From NCBI RefSeq assembly GCF_023016265.1, contig NZ_CP095412.1, positions 434,001 to 498,000 on the forward strand: DNA of 64,000 bases. Direction: 5' to 3'. This document shows, one piece after another, positions 1-9,228 of the stretch (position 1 is the stretch's first letter; each line of letters starts with the position of its first letter). Source of the DNA: Blastococcus sp. PRF04-17. Lineage in GTDB: Bacteria; Actinomycetota; Actinomycetes; Mycobacteriales; Geodermatophilaceae. The notes under the pieces are model-generated. The model was not told where the DNA came from, ran no database searches, and saw nothing but the letters and a program-made list of their open reading frames with translations. The translations under genes and the position numbers were made by a program.

Positions 1-445
1 AGATCCCCGGCAGGTCGTCCTCGTCGTCCTCGGCGCGGGGCTTGCGGCGGAGCAGCCCGGTCACCGACCCGACCCGCGACTGGGCGACGCGCAGGCCGTG
101 GATCAGCGGCACCAGGTCCTCCTGGATGCGCCGCAGGGTGTCGGGCACGGTGTCGACCACGGGGTCGTCCAGCACCCGGCCCACCCGCTCGATGCCGGGC
201 TTGAGCGCCCGCACCGGCTCCTCGAGCTCGTCGACCAGCGTCTCCAGCCGCTCCGCGATGCGCTGCGCCGACGCGATCGTGTCCCGCGCCATCGTGGTCG
301 CCTCGGTGAGCTCGCGGACCGTCCCCTGGAGGTCGGTCAGCGTCCGCGGCAACTGCGCCAGCGCCTCGGTCTGCGTCTGCAGCAGGGCCACGATCTCGCT
401 CAGCCCCGGGATGCGGGGCATGCCGAGACCGCGGAAGGGATCCAC
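1..445 (-). CDS. Hypothetical coiled-coil protein, C-terminus beyond window
   Basis: Reading leftward from a GTG at 445 the frame is open to the window edge, giving at least 148 residues. The product is rich in Leu, Glu, Arg and Thr with heptad-like spacing (segments such as TLTDLQGTVRELTEATTMA and AERLETLVDELEEPVRALK), so a long amphipathic helix or coiled coil is likely, followed by a charged Asp/Glu tail. I see no catalytic motif and recognise no family with certainty; similar small helical proteins are common in actinobacteria. An internal ATG at 421 is an alternative start and neither start has a clear Shine-Dalgarno. It lies downstream of the GAF-ANTAR gene on the same strand. Confidence 0.6.
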   Translation of the reverse strand, partial: MDPFRGLGMPRIPGLSEIVALLQTQTEALAQLPRTLTDLQGTVRELTEATTMARDTIASAQRIAERLETLVDELEEPVRALKPGIERVGRVLDDPVVDTVPDTLRRIQEDLVPLIHGLRVAQSRVGSVTGLLRRKPRAEDDEDDLPGI

Positions 446-493
446 GTCAGCAACCGTCGAGGACCCGCGGCGACGCCGCAACCCCGGAGCCGA

Positions 494-1252
494 TCACGGG
501 GCGCCGAACTCGCCGGTGCCCACCAGGTGCTGCGCGACGTCCCGCACCTTGGTGTTCGACTCCATCGAGACCCGCGTGAGCGCCCGGAACGCCTGGTCGG
601 CGGTGAGCTTGTACCGCTCCATCAGGATGCCCTTGGCCTGGTCGATGACGCCCCGGGAGTCCAGGGCGGTCTGCAGGTTGCCGGCCCGCTCGACGGCCGT
701 CTCGTACAGGTACATGTTCGACACCGGCACGACGGCGTACGAGGCGAACCGCGACACGAGGCGCCGGGTGCGCTCGTCGGTCACGGTGAACCGTCGCGCA
801 TAGACGTTGAGGGCGGCCGTCAACTCCTCCCGCACGGGGAGCGGGAACGACAGGACGCTGCCGCACCCCTGCTCGGCCGCTCGTCGGGCCACCTCCGGCC
901 ACTGCGTCGGGCGAGCGGTGTCGGGAATCTCGGTCGGGCGTCCGGTCGAGGCGGCGGTGACGCACGGCCCGTCCCCGAGCCGGTACTGCAGCTCGTCCAG
1001 ATCCGTCGCGAGGGGGCCGCTGGCGGCAACCGTCGTCGGCCGGCCCCGGGTGAGCACCGTGACAGAGGTGATCGGATCGCCGGGCAGGACCCGGCCGGCG
1101 ACGGCGGTGACCCGCTCGAGCAGCGAATCGAGGGAGTGCTCCGCGAAGGAGAGCCGGCCGAGTTCGTCGAAGGCCGGCTGGACGGCGACGTCGTCGTGGT
1201 AGTCGTCGTCGTGGTAGTCGTCGTCGTGGTAGTCGTCATCGGGGCTTGTCAC
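494..1252 (-). CDS. GAF-ANTAR domain antitermination/stress regulator
   Basis: The protein is about 252 aa. A GAF-type sensory domain occupies roughly residues 30-165 (GDGPCVTAASTGRP, SVLSFPLPV). A C-terminal ANTAR domain follows (GVIDQAKGILMERYKLTADQ and the typical RAL..VSMESNTKVRDVA). ANTAR domains bind paired RNA hairpins to cause antitermination; the GAF part probably senses a ligand or redox state. I chose GTG 1252 because GGAG lies 8 nt upstream; the frame is open to an ATG at 1381 that has no such site. Just after the start is an Asp-rich repeat (DDYHD units) coded by a 15-bp tandem repeat. It is probably a single-gene unit near the MEDS sensor genes. Confidence 0.85.
   Translation of the reverse strand: MTSPDDDYHDDDYHDDDYHDDVAVQPAFDELGRLSFAEHSLDSLLERVTAVAGRVLPGDPITSVTVLTRGRPTTVAASGPLATDLDELQYRLGDGPCVTAASTGRPTEIPDTARPTQWPEVARRAAEQGCGSVLSFPLPVREELTAALNVYARRFTVTDERTRRLVSRFASYAVVPVSNMYLYETAVERAGNLQTALDSRGVIDQAKGILMERYKLTADQAFRALTRVSMESNTKVRDVAQHLVGTGEFGAP
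1188..1239. repeat. 15-bp tandem repeat coding DDYHD units
   Basis: Two perfect copies of AGTCGTCGTCGTGGT (1201-1215 and 1216-1230) are flanked by partial copies on each side. Read on the minus strand in frame they encode repeating Asp-Asp-Tyr-His-Asp near the N-terminus of the GAF-ANTAR protein. The unit is a multiple of three, so copy changes would alter protein length without breaking the frame. Confidence 0.8.
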
Positions 1253-1433
1253 GTCGTGTGCTCCGAGCAGTCGTGCCGGACTGCGGGATGCCGGCGATCG
1301 CTGACGAACCCCGGCTGTTCCAAGGTGCGGCAGTGGTGCGGGTGGGCTCGCCGGCTGTGTGACGCGCTCGACCGAGATCATATCCGGGTGGCCGCGGCGG
1401 TCCGGGGAGGCGGCCCTGCCGGCGGCGGGGCGA

Positions 1434-2393
1434 TCAGAGCCAGGTGGTGACGCGCACCGTCGTCCCGCTCGTCGAGGAGCGGAGCTGCACGAGGTCGCAC
1501 AGCTGGTTGACCAGGTAGACGCCGCGCCCGCCCTCGGCGTCCAGCGGCGGGGAGAGCCGACCGGTCAGCGGGTCGCTCACGTGCCCGGCGTCGCTGAACT
1601 CGACGACGACGGCTCCGGGCTCGACCCACATCGCGACGGTCCCCGTGCCGCCGCCGTGCCGGATGCTGTTGGTGGCCAGCTCCGACGCCGCCAACGCCAG
1701 CACCTCCACCTGCTCCTTGGACAGCCCGCAGCGACGGGCGTACTGCGCCACGGTGCGCCGTGTGGCCGGCACGTCGCCGGGGCCGAACTCGCCGCGCAGG
1801 ACGGCGTCCCTCGGCGGTGGGAGAGCGGCGGCGTAGGCGTCGGCCCAGCCCTGCGCGGCGTACGCGCCGCTGGACCGCCGCCCGGCCGTGCCGGCCAGGA
1901 TCGGGTGGGTGTGCTCGGCCCTGCGGACGACGTCGCGCGGCAGGCGGTCCTCGTCGTACGGACACAGCAGTCGCCAGCCCGGTCCGCCGTCGAAGGCGCG
2001 GTTGAGCAGTAGCTCGTGCAGCTCGCACTCCACGAACTCCGCGGGACGACGTCCGGCGAACGCGGGCTCGCCCACGCCCCGCAGCTGCCGACCGGAGCGC
2101 GTGTGCTCCTGCAGGGCGGTCGCCCAGACGCCGATGATCCGGGCCGGATTGGCGCCGATCTCGGCCATGTCGAGGAACCCGACCGCGCTGGCGTCGTCCC
2201 CGAGTGCGTCGCGGAGCAGCTCGAGCCGGGGCCGGGGCTCGGCGACCAGAACGGACTCGTCGCGCTCCAGCCCCTCACGGACGAACGGGAGCAGGGCGGC
2301 GAGGAAGTCCTCGTCGCCGCGGTAGAAGAGGGCCTCGTGCTCGAAGCCGGCCGCGTGCTCGAAGCCGGCCGCGTGCTCGCCGGTGAGGGTCAT
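1434..2393 (-). CDS. MEDS-domain sensor with HATPase_c_2 (anti-sigma/RsbW-like) kinase domain
   Basis: The 319-aa protein has an N-terminal MEDS-type sensory domain (about residues 15-170; HEALFYRGDEDFLAALLPFV, RPAEFVECELHELLLNRAF). The C-terminal ATPase fold of anti-sigma-factor kinases has an N-box ELATNSIRHG, DAGHVSDP as G1-like, and GGRGVYLVNQLCD as G2. This architecture is common in actinobacterial partner-switching signalling. The ATG at 2393 overlaps the stop of the upstream MEDS-STAS gene (ATGA, 2390-2393), so the two are probably translationally coupled and act together. The N-terminus carries a duplicated GEHAAGFE/HAAGFE stretch. I infer regulation of a sigma or anti-anti-sigma factor; the target is not visible here. 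Confidence 0.85.
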   Translation of the reverse strand: MTLTGEHAAGFEHAAGFEHEALFYRGDEDFLAALLPFVREGLERDESVLVAEPRPRLELLRDALGDDASAVGFLDMAEIGANPARIIGVWATALQEHTRSGRQLRGVGEPAFAGRRPAEFVECELHELLLNRAFDGGPGWRLLCPYDEDRLPRDVVRRAEHTHPILAGTAGRRSSGAYAAQGWADAYAAALPPPRDAVLRGEFGPGDVPATRRTVAQYARRCGLSKEQVEVLALAASELATNSIRHGGGTGTVAMWVEPGAVVVEFSDAGHVSDPLTGRLSPPLDAEGGRGVYLVNQLCDLVQLRSSTSGTTVRVTTWL

Positions 2394-3250
2394 CCCGCTC
2401 GCTGGCCGAAGGTCACCGGAACGAGGTCGCCCAGGCCCAGCACCCGCCACATGCGCCCGAACAGGGGGGACGCCCCGCGGATCTCGACGGCGACCGACCG
2501 CGCCTGCAGCGCGCGGGCCCACCGGGCCAGGACCCGGGCGGCGGCCACGTCGACGAACTCGACGGGACCCAGGTCGAGGACGGCGCGCTCCGGCCCGACC
2601 GGTGAGGACGCGAGCAGCGCCGCGAGCCGGTCGGCGCCGAACGTGTCCACGTCGCCGGCCACGACGACCCGGTCCTCGTCGAAGAAGACCCGGAAGGACG
2701 GCGTCCCGTCGGGCGCGCGCACGAGCGGGTGCACCGACGCGACGTCGGCCAGCGCGTCGGCAGGCAGGTCGCCGCGGTAGGCGCACATCGCCGTCATCCC
2801 GGAGCCCGACGCCATGAAGCCGTCGGCCACGTGCTCCCAGCGGACCAGTTCGGCGCGACGGCCCGTGTCGGCGGCGAGGGCGCTGAGCTCGGCGACCACG
2901 CGCAGCCCGGTGTAGCCGTCGTCGATCGCCTGCCGGGTCCGCTTCTCGTAGAACTCGAACTGGCGCTCCGGCGTGAATTCCCCGGCCGCCTGGTACGCGT
3001 CGGCCACCGTCAGCATGTCCAGCGCGCCGGACGCGACCAGCGCCGGCACGCCGGGGATGGGCGCGGCGTCGCCGCGCATGCGGTCCACGACCTCGTCACC
3101 GACGCAGAGCAGCCGCTCGCCGCGGGCGAGGCCACCGCTGAGGAAGCGCTCGACCGCCTGGTCGAAGGATGCGTCGTCGTCGTACACCCAGCACAGGTGA
3201 TCGGTCGCGTCGAGACGGGGGACCTCGCTCACGAGGCCGGATGGACGCAC
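2390..3250 (-). CDS. MEDS-STAS domain protein (anti-anti-sigma factor-like)
   Basis: The 286-aa product begins with a MEDS domain (DHLCWVYDDDASFDQAV, then ERLLCVGDEVVDRM), a fold named from the DcmR sensor. It ends with a STAS domain (VVVAGDVDTFGADRLAALL; AVLDLGPVEFVDVAAARVLARWA) like those of SpoIIAA/RsbV anti-anti-sigma factors. The usual phosphorylatable Ser/Thr position reads VDVAAAR, so the Ser may be absent. The start is uncertain: GTG 3250 is used; an in-frame GTG at 3232 is also possible. Its end overlaps the HATPase gene by 4 bp, suggesting a STAS plus kinase partner-switching pair. It lies 50 bp downstream of pntB on the same strand and may share its transcript. Confidence 0.82.
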   Translation of the reverse strand: MRPSGLVSEVPRLDATDHLCWVYDDDASFDQAVERFLSGGLARGERLLCVGDEVVDRMRGDAAPIPGVPALVASGALDMLTVADAYQAAGEFTPERQFEFYEKRTRQAIDDGYTGLRVVAELSALAADTGRRAELVRWEHVADGFMASGSGMTAMCAYRGDLPADALADVASVHPLVRAPDGTPSFRVFFDEDRVVVAGDVDTFGADRLAALLASSPVGPERAVLDLGPVEFVDVAAARVLARWARALQARSVAVEIRGASPLFGRMWRVLGLGDLVPVTFGQRAG

Positions 3251-3300
3251 GCCCCCACGGTAGGCCAGCGGACGCCGGAAACCTAGCGACGGGCAGCCGC

Positions 3301-4704
3301 TCAGAGGGCGCGCAGGATGTCCTCCACGCGCTCGCGGGCATCGCCGAACAGCATCCGGCTGTTCTCCCGGAAGAACAGCGGGTTCTGGACCCCGGCGTAG
3401 CCGGCGGCCATGGATCGCTTGAAGACGACGACGCGGTCGGCCTCCCACACCGTGAGCACCGGCATGCCCGCGATGGGGCTGGTCGGGTCGTCGGTCGCGG
3501 CGGGGTTCACGGTGTCGTTGGCGCCGATGACGAGCACGACATCGGTCTTGGCGAAGTCGTCGTTGATCTCGTCCATCTCCAGGACGATGTCGTAGGGCAC
3601 CTTGGCCTCGGCGAGGAGCACGTTCATGTGCCCGGGCAGCCGGCCGGCCACGGGGTGGATGCCGAACCGGACGTCGATGCCCTTCTCCCGCAGGTGCCGG
3701 GTGAGCTCCGCGACCGCGCTCTGCGCCTGGGCGACGGCCATGCCGTATCCGGGCGTGATGATCACCGAGTCGGCGTCGCGGAGGAGTTCGGCGACCTCGT
3801 CGGCGGTGATCTCGGTGTGCTCCCCGTACTCGGTGTCGTCGGAGGTGGCTGCCTCGATGCCGAACCCGCCGGCGATGACCGAGAGGAAGGAGCGGTTCAT
3901 CGCCTTGCACATGATGTAGGAGAGGTAGGCACCCGAGGAGCCCACCAGGGCACCGGTGATGATCAGCAGGTCGTTGCCCAGCAGGAAGCCCGACGCGGCC
4001 GCGGCCCAGCCCGAGTAGCTGTTGAGCATCGAGACGACCACCGGCATGTCCCCGCCGCCGATGGAGGCCACCAGGTGCCAGCCCAGCGCCAGGGCGATCG
4101 CGGTGATGACGGCCAGCACGGCCAGGTTCGGGGTGACCACGAACACCACCGTGAGGACGGCGAAGGCGACCAGCGCACCCAGGTTCAGCGCGTTCTTGCC
4201 CGGCAGGACCAGGGGCGCGGACTTCATCCGGGCCGAGAGCTTGAGGAACGCCACGATCGAGCCGGTGAAGGTGACCGCGCCGATGAACACGCCGATGCCG
4301 ACCTCGCCGGAGTGGATGGCGTCGCCGCCACCGCCCCCGTCGGAGGCGGCCACCCCCTCGACCGACAGGTAGCCGTTCCAGCCGACCAGCACCGCGGCCA
4401 GGCCGACGAAGCTGTGCAGGATCGCGATGAGCTCGGGCATGCCGGTCATCGCCACCCGGCGGGCCCGCCACAGCCCGATGACCGCGCCGACGGCGACCAC
4501 GACGGCCAGGAGGGCGGCCTGACTGCCGGAGATGCCGCCGTCGGCGACCAGTGCGCCCGTGGCGACGAGGGCCAGTGCCATGCCGGCGATGCCGTAGGTG
4601 TTCCCGGACCGGGCGCTCTCGTGCCGGGACAGTCCGGCCAGGCTCAGCACGAAGAGCAGTGCGGCCACGATGTATGCCGCCGAGGCGGCGCTGACGAGGG
4701 TCAC
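3301..4704 (-). CDS. pntB: NAD(P) transhydrogenase subunit beta
   Basis: The 467-aa protein has about nine hydrophobic segments in the first 270 residues. The C-terminal NADP(H)-binding domain III contains [37 protein letters not shown] and [14 protein letters not shown]. It pairs with PntA in the membrane to couple hydride transfer between NADH and NADP+ to proton movement, supplying NADPH. The ATG overlaps the pntA stop by 4 bp, as expected for stoichiometric subunits. Length and motifs match the family and nothing key is missing. Confidence 0.97.
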   Translation of the reverse strand: MTLVSAASAAYIVAALLFVLSLAGLSRHESARSGNTYGIAGMALALVATGALVADGGISGSQAALLAVVVAVGAVIGLWRARRVAMTGMPELIAILHSFVGLAAVLVGWNGYLSVEGVAASDGGGGGDAIHSGEVGIGVFIGAVTFTGSIVAFLKLSARMKSAPLVLPGKNALNLGALVAFAVLTVVFVVTPNLAVLAVITAIALALGWHLVASIGGGDMPVVVSMLNSYSGWAAAASGFLLGNDLLIITGALVGSSGAYLSYIMCKAMNRSFLSVIAGGFGIEAATSDDTEYGEHTEITADEVAELLRDADSVIITPGYGMAVAQAQSAVAELTRHLREKGIDVRFGIHPVAGRLPGHMNVLLAEAKVPYDIVLEMDEINDDFAKTDVVLVIGANDTVNPAATDDPTSPIAGMPVLTVWEADRVVVFKRSMAAGYAGVQNPLFFRENSRMLFGDARERVEDILRAL

Positions 4705-6239
4705 ACCGGCTCCTTGGCGAACATCTTCAGCATCCGGCGGGTGACGGCGAACCCGCCGAAGATGTTGATGCTGGCGACCAGGACCGCGATCAGCGCCAGC
4801 GCGGTGACGATGCCGCTCTCGGCGCCCACCTGCAGCAGCGCGCCGACCACGATGATGCCCGAGATCGCGTTGGTCACCGACATCAGCGGCGTGTGCAGCG
4901 CGTGGTGCACCGAGCTGATGACGTAGAACCCGACCACGATCGCGAGGGCGAAGACGGTGAAGTGCCCGACCAGCTCACCGGGGGAGAACGCCGTCACTCC
5001 GAACAGCAGGGCGGCGGCGAGCCCGACCAGCGCGAACCGCCGCGCCGGTGGTGGCGGAGCCTTCTTCGCCGGGGGAGGTGCGGCCGTGGGCACGACCGGC
5101 GCCGGCGCCGCCGAGACCTGCACCGGCGGCGGGGGCCAGGTCTTCTCGCCCTCGCGCACCACGGTCATGGCCCGCTGGACGACGTCGTCGAAGTCCAGCA
5201 CCAGCCGGCCGTCCTTGCCCGGCGTCAGCAGCTTGAGCAGGTTGACCACATTGGTGCCGTAGAGCTGGGAGGCCTGGGCGGGCAGCCGGCCGGGCAGGTC
5301 GGTGTAGCCGATGATCGAGACGCCGTTGGCGGTGACCACGACCTCGTCGGCGACCGAGCCGGCCACGTTGCCGCCCTGGGCGGCGGCCATGTCGACGATC
5401 ACGCTGCCCGACCGCATGCTGGCCACCATCTCCTCGGTGATCAGCCGCGGGGCGGGCCGGCCCGGGATGAGCGCCGTCGTGATGACGATGTCGGCCTCGG
5501 GCACCTGCTCGGCGTACATCAGCGCCGCCCGCCGGTTGAAGTCCTCGCCCATCTCGCGGGCGTAGCCGTCGGCGCTGACCTCCTGCTCGCCGGCCGGGAC
5601 CGCCACGTACTCACCGCCCAGCGACCGCACCTGCTCGGCCACCTCGGGCCGGACGTCGGTGGCGCGGACGATCGCGCCGAGACTCGACGCCGTCCCGATC
5701 GCCGCGAGCCCGGCCACGCCGGCGCCCACGACGAGCACCGTGGCCGGGGGCACCTTGCCCGCAGCGGTCACCTGGCCGGTGAAGAACCGGCCGAATGCGT
5801 GCGCGGCCTCGAGCACCGCGCGGTAGCCGGCGATGTTGGCCATCGAGCTCAGTACGTCCAGCGACTGGGCGCGGGAGATGCGCGGGACGGCGTCCATCGC
5901 CAGCGCGGTGATCGGTCGCCGGGCGAGCTCGTCGACCAGATCGGGGTTCAGGGCCGGGCCGATGAGGCTGATCAGCGTCGCGCCGTCCCGGAGCCGGCCG
6001 AGCTCGTCCGGCGCGGGAGCGTTGACGCGGATCACGACGTCGGCCTGCCAGGCGTCGTCCGTCGTCCCGACCGTCGCGCCGGAGGCGGCATAGTCCTCGT
6101 CCAGGAAGCTGCTGCCCGAGCCCGCCCCGGCCTCCACGACCACCTCGTAGCCGAGCTCGAGCAGCTTGGTCACCGTGGCCGGCGTGGCCGCCACCCGGGT
6201 CTCGCGGGGTCTGGTCTCACGCGGCACTCCGATACGCAT
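4701..6239 (-). CDS. pntA: NAD(P) transhydrogenase subunit alpha (fused alpha1-alpha2 form)
   Basis: The 512-aa protein has an N-terminal NAD(H)-binding domain I like alanine dehydrogenase ([54 protein letters not shown]). A Pro/Ala-rich linker follows near residues 385-405. The C-terminal domain has membrane helices ([59 protein letters not shown]). Many actinobacteria split alpha into two genes; here it is one. GGAG lies 7 nt before the ATG. It is first in the pntAB operon. A 186-bp divergent region separates it from the hydrolase at 6426. Confidence 0.96.
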   Translation of the reverse strand: MRIGVPRETRPRETRVAATPATVTKLLELGYEVVVEAGAGSGSSFLDEDYAASGATVGTTDDAWQADVVIRVNAPAPDELGRLRDGATLISLIGPALNPDLVDELARRPITALAMDAVPRISRAQSLDVLSSMANIAGYRAVLEAAHAFGRFFTGQVTAAGKVPPATVLVVGAGVAGLAAIGTASSLGAIVRATDVRPEVAEQVRSLGGEYVAVPAGEQEVSADGYAREMGEDFNRRAALMYAEQVPEADIVITTALIPGRPAPRLITEEMVASMRSGSVIVDMAAAQGGNVAGSVADEVVVTANGVSIIGYTDLPGRLPAQASQLYGTNVVNLLKLLTPGKDGRLVLDFDDVVQRAMTVVREGEKTWPPPPVQVSAAPAPVVPTAAPPPAKKAPPPPARRFALVGLAAALLFGVTAFSPGELVGHFTVFALAIVVGFYVISSVHHALHTPLMSVTNAISGIIVVGALLQVGAESGIVTALALIAVLVASINIFGGFAVTRRMLKMFAKEPV

Positions 6240-6373
6240 CGCTGCGCTCCATTCCTCGCCGGGGAGACTCGTCGCTCTCCTGCACGGTGATCTCGGGGGA
6301 TCATGCCTGCTGTCGAGGGCTGAGGTCGGCCGAGGTGGCCGGCGACACGGATGGTGACGGGTGCAGCCCCTAA

Positions 6374-6392
6374 TTCATGCGCATAGTATGAA
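6374..6392. promoter_or_regulatory. Possible dyad in the pntA/hydrolase divergent promoter region
   Basis: Inverted arms TTCAT and ATGAA are separated by 9 bp. They lie 34 bp before the hydrolase GTG and about 135 bp upstream of pntA. The stretch is AT-richer than its surroundings, as expected for a promoter or operator. There is no other support. Confidence 0.3.
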
Positions 6393-6425
6393 CCGGAAGG
6401 CCGCTCGGCAGTAGGGTCCGCCGTT

Positions 6426-7205
6426 GTGACGCGAGCCACGTCCGCACTGGAGATCCACGGCCGCTCGCCGGCCGAGGACGACGGCCGGCCGCCGCTGCTC
6501 TTCGTCCACGGCCTGGGTCACGGCGCCTGGTGCTGGGAGAACTGGCTGGACGCCGCCGCGGCCGCCGGCTGGTCGGCCACGGCCGTCTCGTTGCGGGGGC
6601 ACGGGAACAGTCCCGGGCGGCTCCGGACGGCGGTGCTGCGGCAGTACGCCGACGACGTCGTCGCGACCGCGCTGGCACTGCCGCGGCCCGCCGTGCTCGT
6701 CGGGCACTCGATGGGCGGCCTGGTGGTGCAGCAGGCGTTGGCGCGGTACGCGGCCCGGGCCGCCGTCCTGGTGGCGCCGGTGCCCGCTCACCCGGCGGTC
6801 GCCTCGCTGGTCGCCATCGCGCGCCGTCACCCGGCCGACGCGCTGCGCATCGTCGCCGGCGGCTCGCTGCCCCTCCGTCCGGACTACCTCTTCCACGAAC
6901 TGGAGCACGCCGAGGCGCAGGCGCACTCCGGCCGCTGCCACGGGGAGTCGGCGCTGGTGCAGTACCAGCTGCTGATGCACCGCCCGCCCCGACCGCCGCT
7001 GGGCTCCCCGCCGGTGCTGGTGCTCGCCACTCCCGACGACCGGCTGGTGCCGATCGGGGGCATCCGGGCCACCGCCCGCCGCTATCGCGCCGAGGTCGTG
7101 GAGTTCCCGGGCATGGGGCACGACCTGATGCTCGACGCCCGCTGGCGCGAACCCCTCGCCGCCATGCTCCGGTGGCTCGGGAAACGGTTCCCGACCGCCT
7201 CCTGA
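6426..7205 (+). CDS. Alpha/beta hydrolase
   Basis: The 259-aa protein has the alpha/beta-hydrolase pattern: FVHGLGHGAWCWENW (oxyanion region), nucleophile elbow GHSMGG near residue 97, an acid in LATPDDRLVP and a catalytic His in GMGHDLML. It starts with GTG. The substrate cannot be read from sequence; lipase/esterase-like or cofactor-independent esterases such as MenH/PcaD relatives are possible. It ends 162 bp before the cyclooxygenase-like gene on the same strand. A link between ester hydrolysis and fatty-acid oxygenation is only a suggestion from position. Confidence 0.88.
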   Translation: MTRATSALEIHGRSPAEDDGRPPLLFVHGLGHGAWCWENWLDAAAAAGWSATAVSLRGHGNSPGRLRTAVLRQYADDVVATALALPRPAVLVGHSMGGLVVQQALARYAARAAVLVAPVPAHPAVASLVAIARRHPADALRIVAGGSLPLRPDYLFHELEHAEAQAHSGRCHGESALVQYQLLMHRPPRPPLGSPPVLVLATPDDRLVPIGGIRATARRYRAEVVEFPGMGHDLMLDARWREPLAAMLRWLGKRFPTAS

Positions 7206-7367
7206 CCCGGTGGACGTTCACCTGGCGCGACTGAGTGGTCGCGCTGGGTGGGCGGGCGGGCGCGTCTCCTCCGTTCGGGACGAAGGCGATTGACGCCCCC
7301 CGCCGCCACCCCGAGCATCCGGCCCGACGCCGTCCGGAGGCTCCGAGACGGTGCCCGAGGGGGAGCC

Positions 7368-9005
7368 ATGCCGCTGATTCCGCCCGCCCTGGAGCGTCCG
7401 GTCGCCATCGCCACCGACGTCCTCCGGTACCTGCCGTTCGGGCCGCGGCTGGTGACGTCCGGGTTCGTCGCCCTGCTCGCCAACGCCACCGCACCGCGGC
7501 CGCGGCCGCTGACGCTGGCCGGCGACTACGCCAGCTGGGTGAGTCTCACCGACCGGACGTTCACCGGAAGGCACCTGCCGCCGGCACCTGCCGACCGGCG
7601 GCTGCCCACCGAGGCCGAGGTGCTGGACCTGTTCCGCCGGCGACCCGGGACGGAGCAGCCGTCGACGGACACGACGGTCATGTTCCTGCTCTTCGCCCAG
7701 TGGTTCACCGACAGCTTCCTGCGCACCGAGCGCAGCGACTGGCGCAAGAACACGTCGACCCAGGAAATCGACTTCTGCCAGATCTACGGGCTCTCGGAGG
7801 CCAAGGCCCGCATGCTGCGGTCCATGCAGGGCGGCCGGCTCAAGTCGCAGCAGATCGACGGTCAGGAGTTCCCGCCGTTCCTCTTCGAGCGCACGGCGAG
7901 CGGCGGGCACGCGGTCAAGCCGGAGTTCAAGGGCCTGCACGACGAGGACTTCCTGCTCGACGTCCTGCTGGCCGGGGTGTCCGACCGGCAGAAGGACCTC
8001 TTCTTCGCCGTGGGCCTCGAGCACGGCAACTCCACCATCGGCAGCACCTCGCTGGACGTGCTCATGGTGCGCGAGCACAACCGGATCGCCGGCCTGCTGG
8101 CGCGGGAGTACGAGGAGGGCCGCGAGTCGCCGCGCTGGCCGCGGCCGATGCGCGACGAGGACCTCGACGAGCGGCTGTTCCAGACAACCCGGCTCATCAT
8201 GCTCGTGCTGCTGCTCAAGATCGTGGTCGAGGAGTACATCCGGCACATCGCCCCCTACGACCCGCCGCTCAAGGTGCTGCCCGGCTTCGCCGCCAGGAAG
8301 CCGTGGAACCGGGCCGGCTGGATCGCCGTCGAGTTCAACCTGCTGTACCGGTGGCACATGCTGGTGCCCGAGACGGTGACGACCGAGGACGGCGTCGTGG
8401 AGGCCAAGAGCTTCCTCCGCGACAACAACGCGCTCGTCGTCGAGAAGGGGATCGAGTGGGTCATGGCCCAGGCCTCCCGCTCGCGCGCGTCGCGGATCGG
8501 ACTGTTCAACACCCCCTTGTTCATGACCGACCGGGAGTCGCCCGAGCACCCCTCGGTCGAGGAGCGCTCGATCGGCCTGATGCGGTTCGCCCGGCTGGCC
8601 TCCTACAACGACTACCGCGAGCGGTTCGGGATGGAGCGGAAGAAGAGCTTCGCGGAGGTCAGCAGCGACCCCGAGGTGCAGCGGCGGCTCGAGCAGCTCT
8701 ACGGGGACGTCGACCACCTGGAGTGGTACGTCGGCATCTGGGCCGAGGACCACCCCGGCGACCAGATCATGGGCGACCTGCTGACCGCGATGGTCGGCTA
8801 CGACGCGTTCACCCAGGCCCTCACCAATCCGGTGCTCGCCCCGCAGGTGTTCACCGAGGACACCTTCACGCGGGCCGGGATGACCGTCATCAGGAAGACC
8901 GGCACGCTGCAGGACATCCTGGCCCGCAACATCACCTCGCCCTCGGCGGCCGTCGCCCGCTTCACCCACGGGTCCGAGCGCCGGAGCTGGCGCCGCCGTC
9001 GCTGA
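7368..9005 (+). CDS. Cyclooxygenase-like animal haem peroxidase / fatty-acid dioxygenase
   Basis: The 545-aa protein belongs to the animal haem peroxidase superfamily and resembles prostaglandin endoperoxide synthases along most of its length. Recognisable blocks are FLLFAQWFTDSFLRT, IDFCQIYGLSEAKARMLRS, VREHNRIAGLL, ERLFQTTRLIM, EFNLLYRWHMLVPE, SYNDYRERFGM and LYGDVDHLE. Tyr327 and His330 in YRWH line up with the COX catalytic Tyr385 and proximal His388. The distal Gln is kept (Gln111) but distal His207 is replaced by Asp115. The aspirin-site Ser530 aligns with Ala491. No signal peptide or EGF domain is seen. The ATG at 7368 has GAGGGGGAG just upstream. I infer a haem-dependent dioxygenase of unsaturated fatty acids with weak or no peroxidase activity. 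Confidence 0.88.
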   Translation: MPLIPPALERPVAIATDVLRYLPFGPRLVTSGFVALLANATAPRPRPLTLAGDYASWVSLTDRTFTGRHLPPAPADRRLPTEAEVLDLFRRRPGTEQPSTDTTVMFLLFAQWFTDSFLRTERSDWRKNTSTQEIDFCQIYGLSEAKARMLRSMQGGRLKSQQIDGQEFPPFLFERTASGGHAVKPEFKGLHDEDFLLDVLLAGVSDRQKDLFFAVGLEHGNSTIGSTSLDVLMVREHNRIAGLLAREYEEGRESPRWPRPMRDEDLDERLFQTTRLIMLVLLLKIVVEEYIRHIAPYDPPLKVLPGFAARKPWNRAGWIAVEFNLLYRWHMLVPETVTTEDGVVEAKSFLRDNNALVVEKGIEWVMAQASRSRASRIGLFNTPLFMTDRESPEHPSVEERSIGLMRFARLASYNDYRERFGMERKKSFAEVSSDPEVQRRLEQLYGDVDHLEWYVGIWAEDHPGDQIMGDLLTAMVGYDAFTQALTNPVLAPQVFTEDTFTRAGMTVIRKTGTLQDILARNITSPSAAVARFTHGSERRSWRRRR

Positions 9006-9228
9006 ACGCCTGTCCACGGACCCGGTCACGGGGCTCTCACCCCGCCTTCACCCCAATGGGGGGCCCCGAGCACGTTCGGGTGAAGACGAGGTACGCGATC
9101 GGCCGAAACACTCCCCAGCGGGTTCCGGCCCAGCTCGGGAGCGCGGTCGACCGCGGCCGCCACGAGCTGGCCCCGGGGTCCGTCGACGCCGCCGAGCGGC
9201 GGCGTCACGGAGCAGCGGAGGGAGGACC

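Noticed and set aside
98-1450. A 450-aa plus-strand open frame with a long poly-Val tract
   Set aside because: It is the opposite-strand shadow of the GAF-ANTAR gene and its DDYHD repeat; no family sequence.
2390-4471. A 693-aa minus-strand open frame joining a C-terminal MEDS-STAS protein to an upstream stretch
   Set aside because: The first 400 residues are Arg/Gly/Pro-rich antisense-type sequence lying over pntB in another frame. Only the last 286 residues are a real gene.
9081-9109. Sigma-28/WhiG-like promoter (TGAAG ... GCCGAAAC) upstream of the GGDEF-EAL gene
   Set aside because: The -10-like part fits moderately, but the spacing to the -35-like part is about two bases too long and there is no second example in the window.
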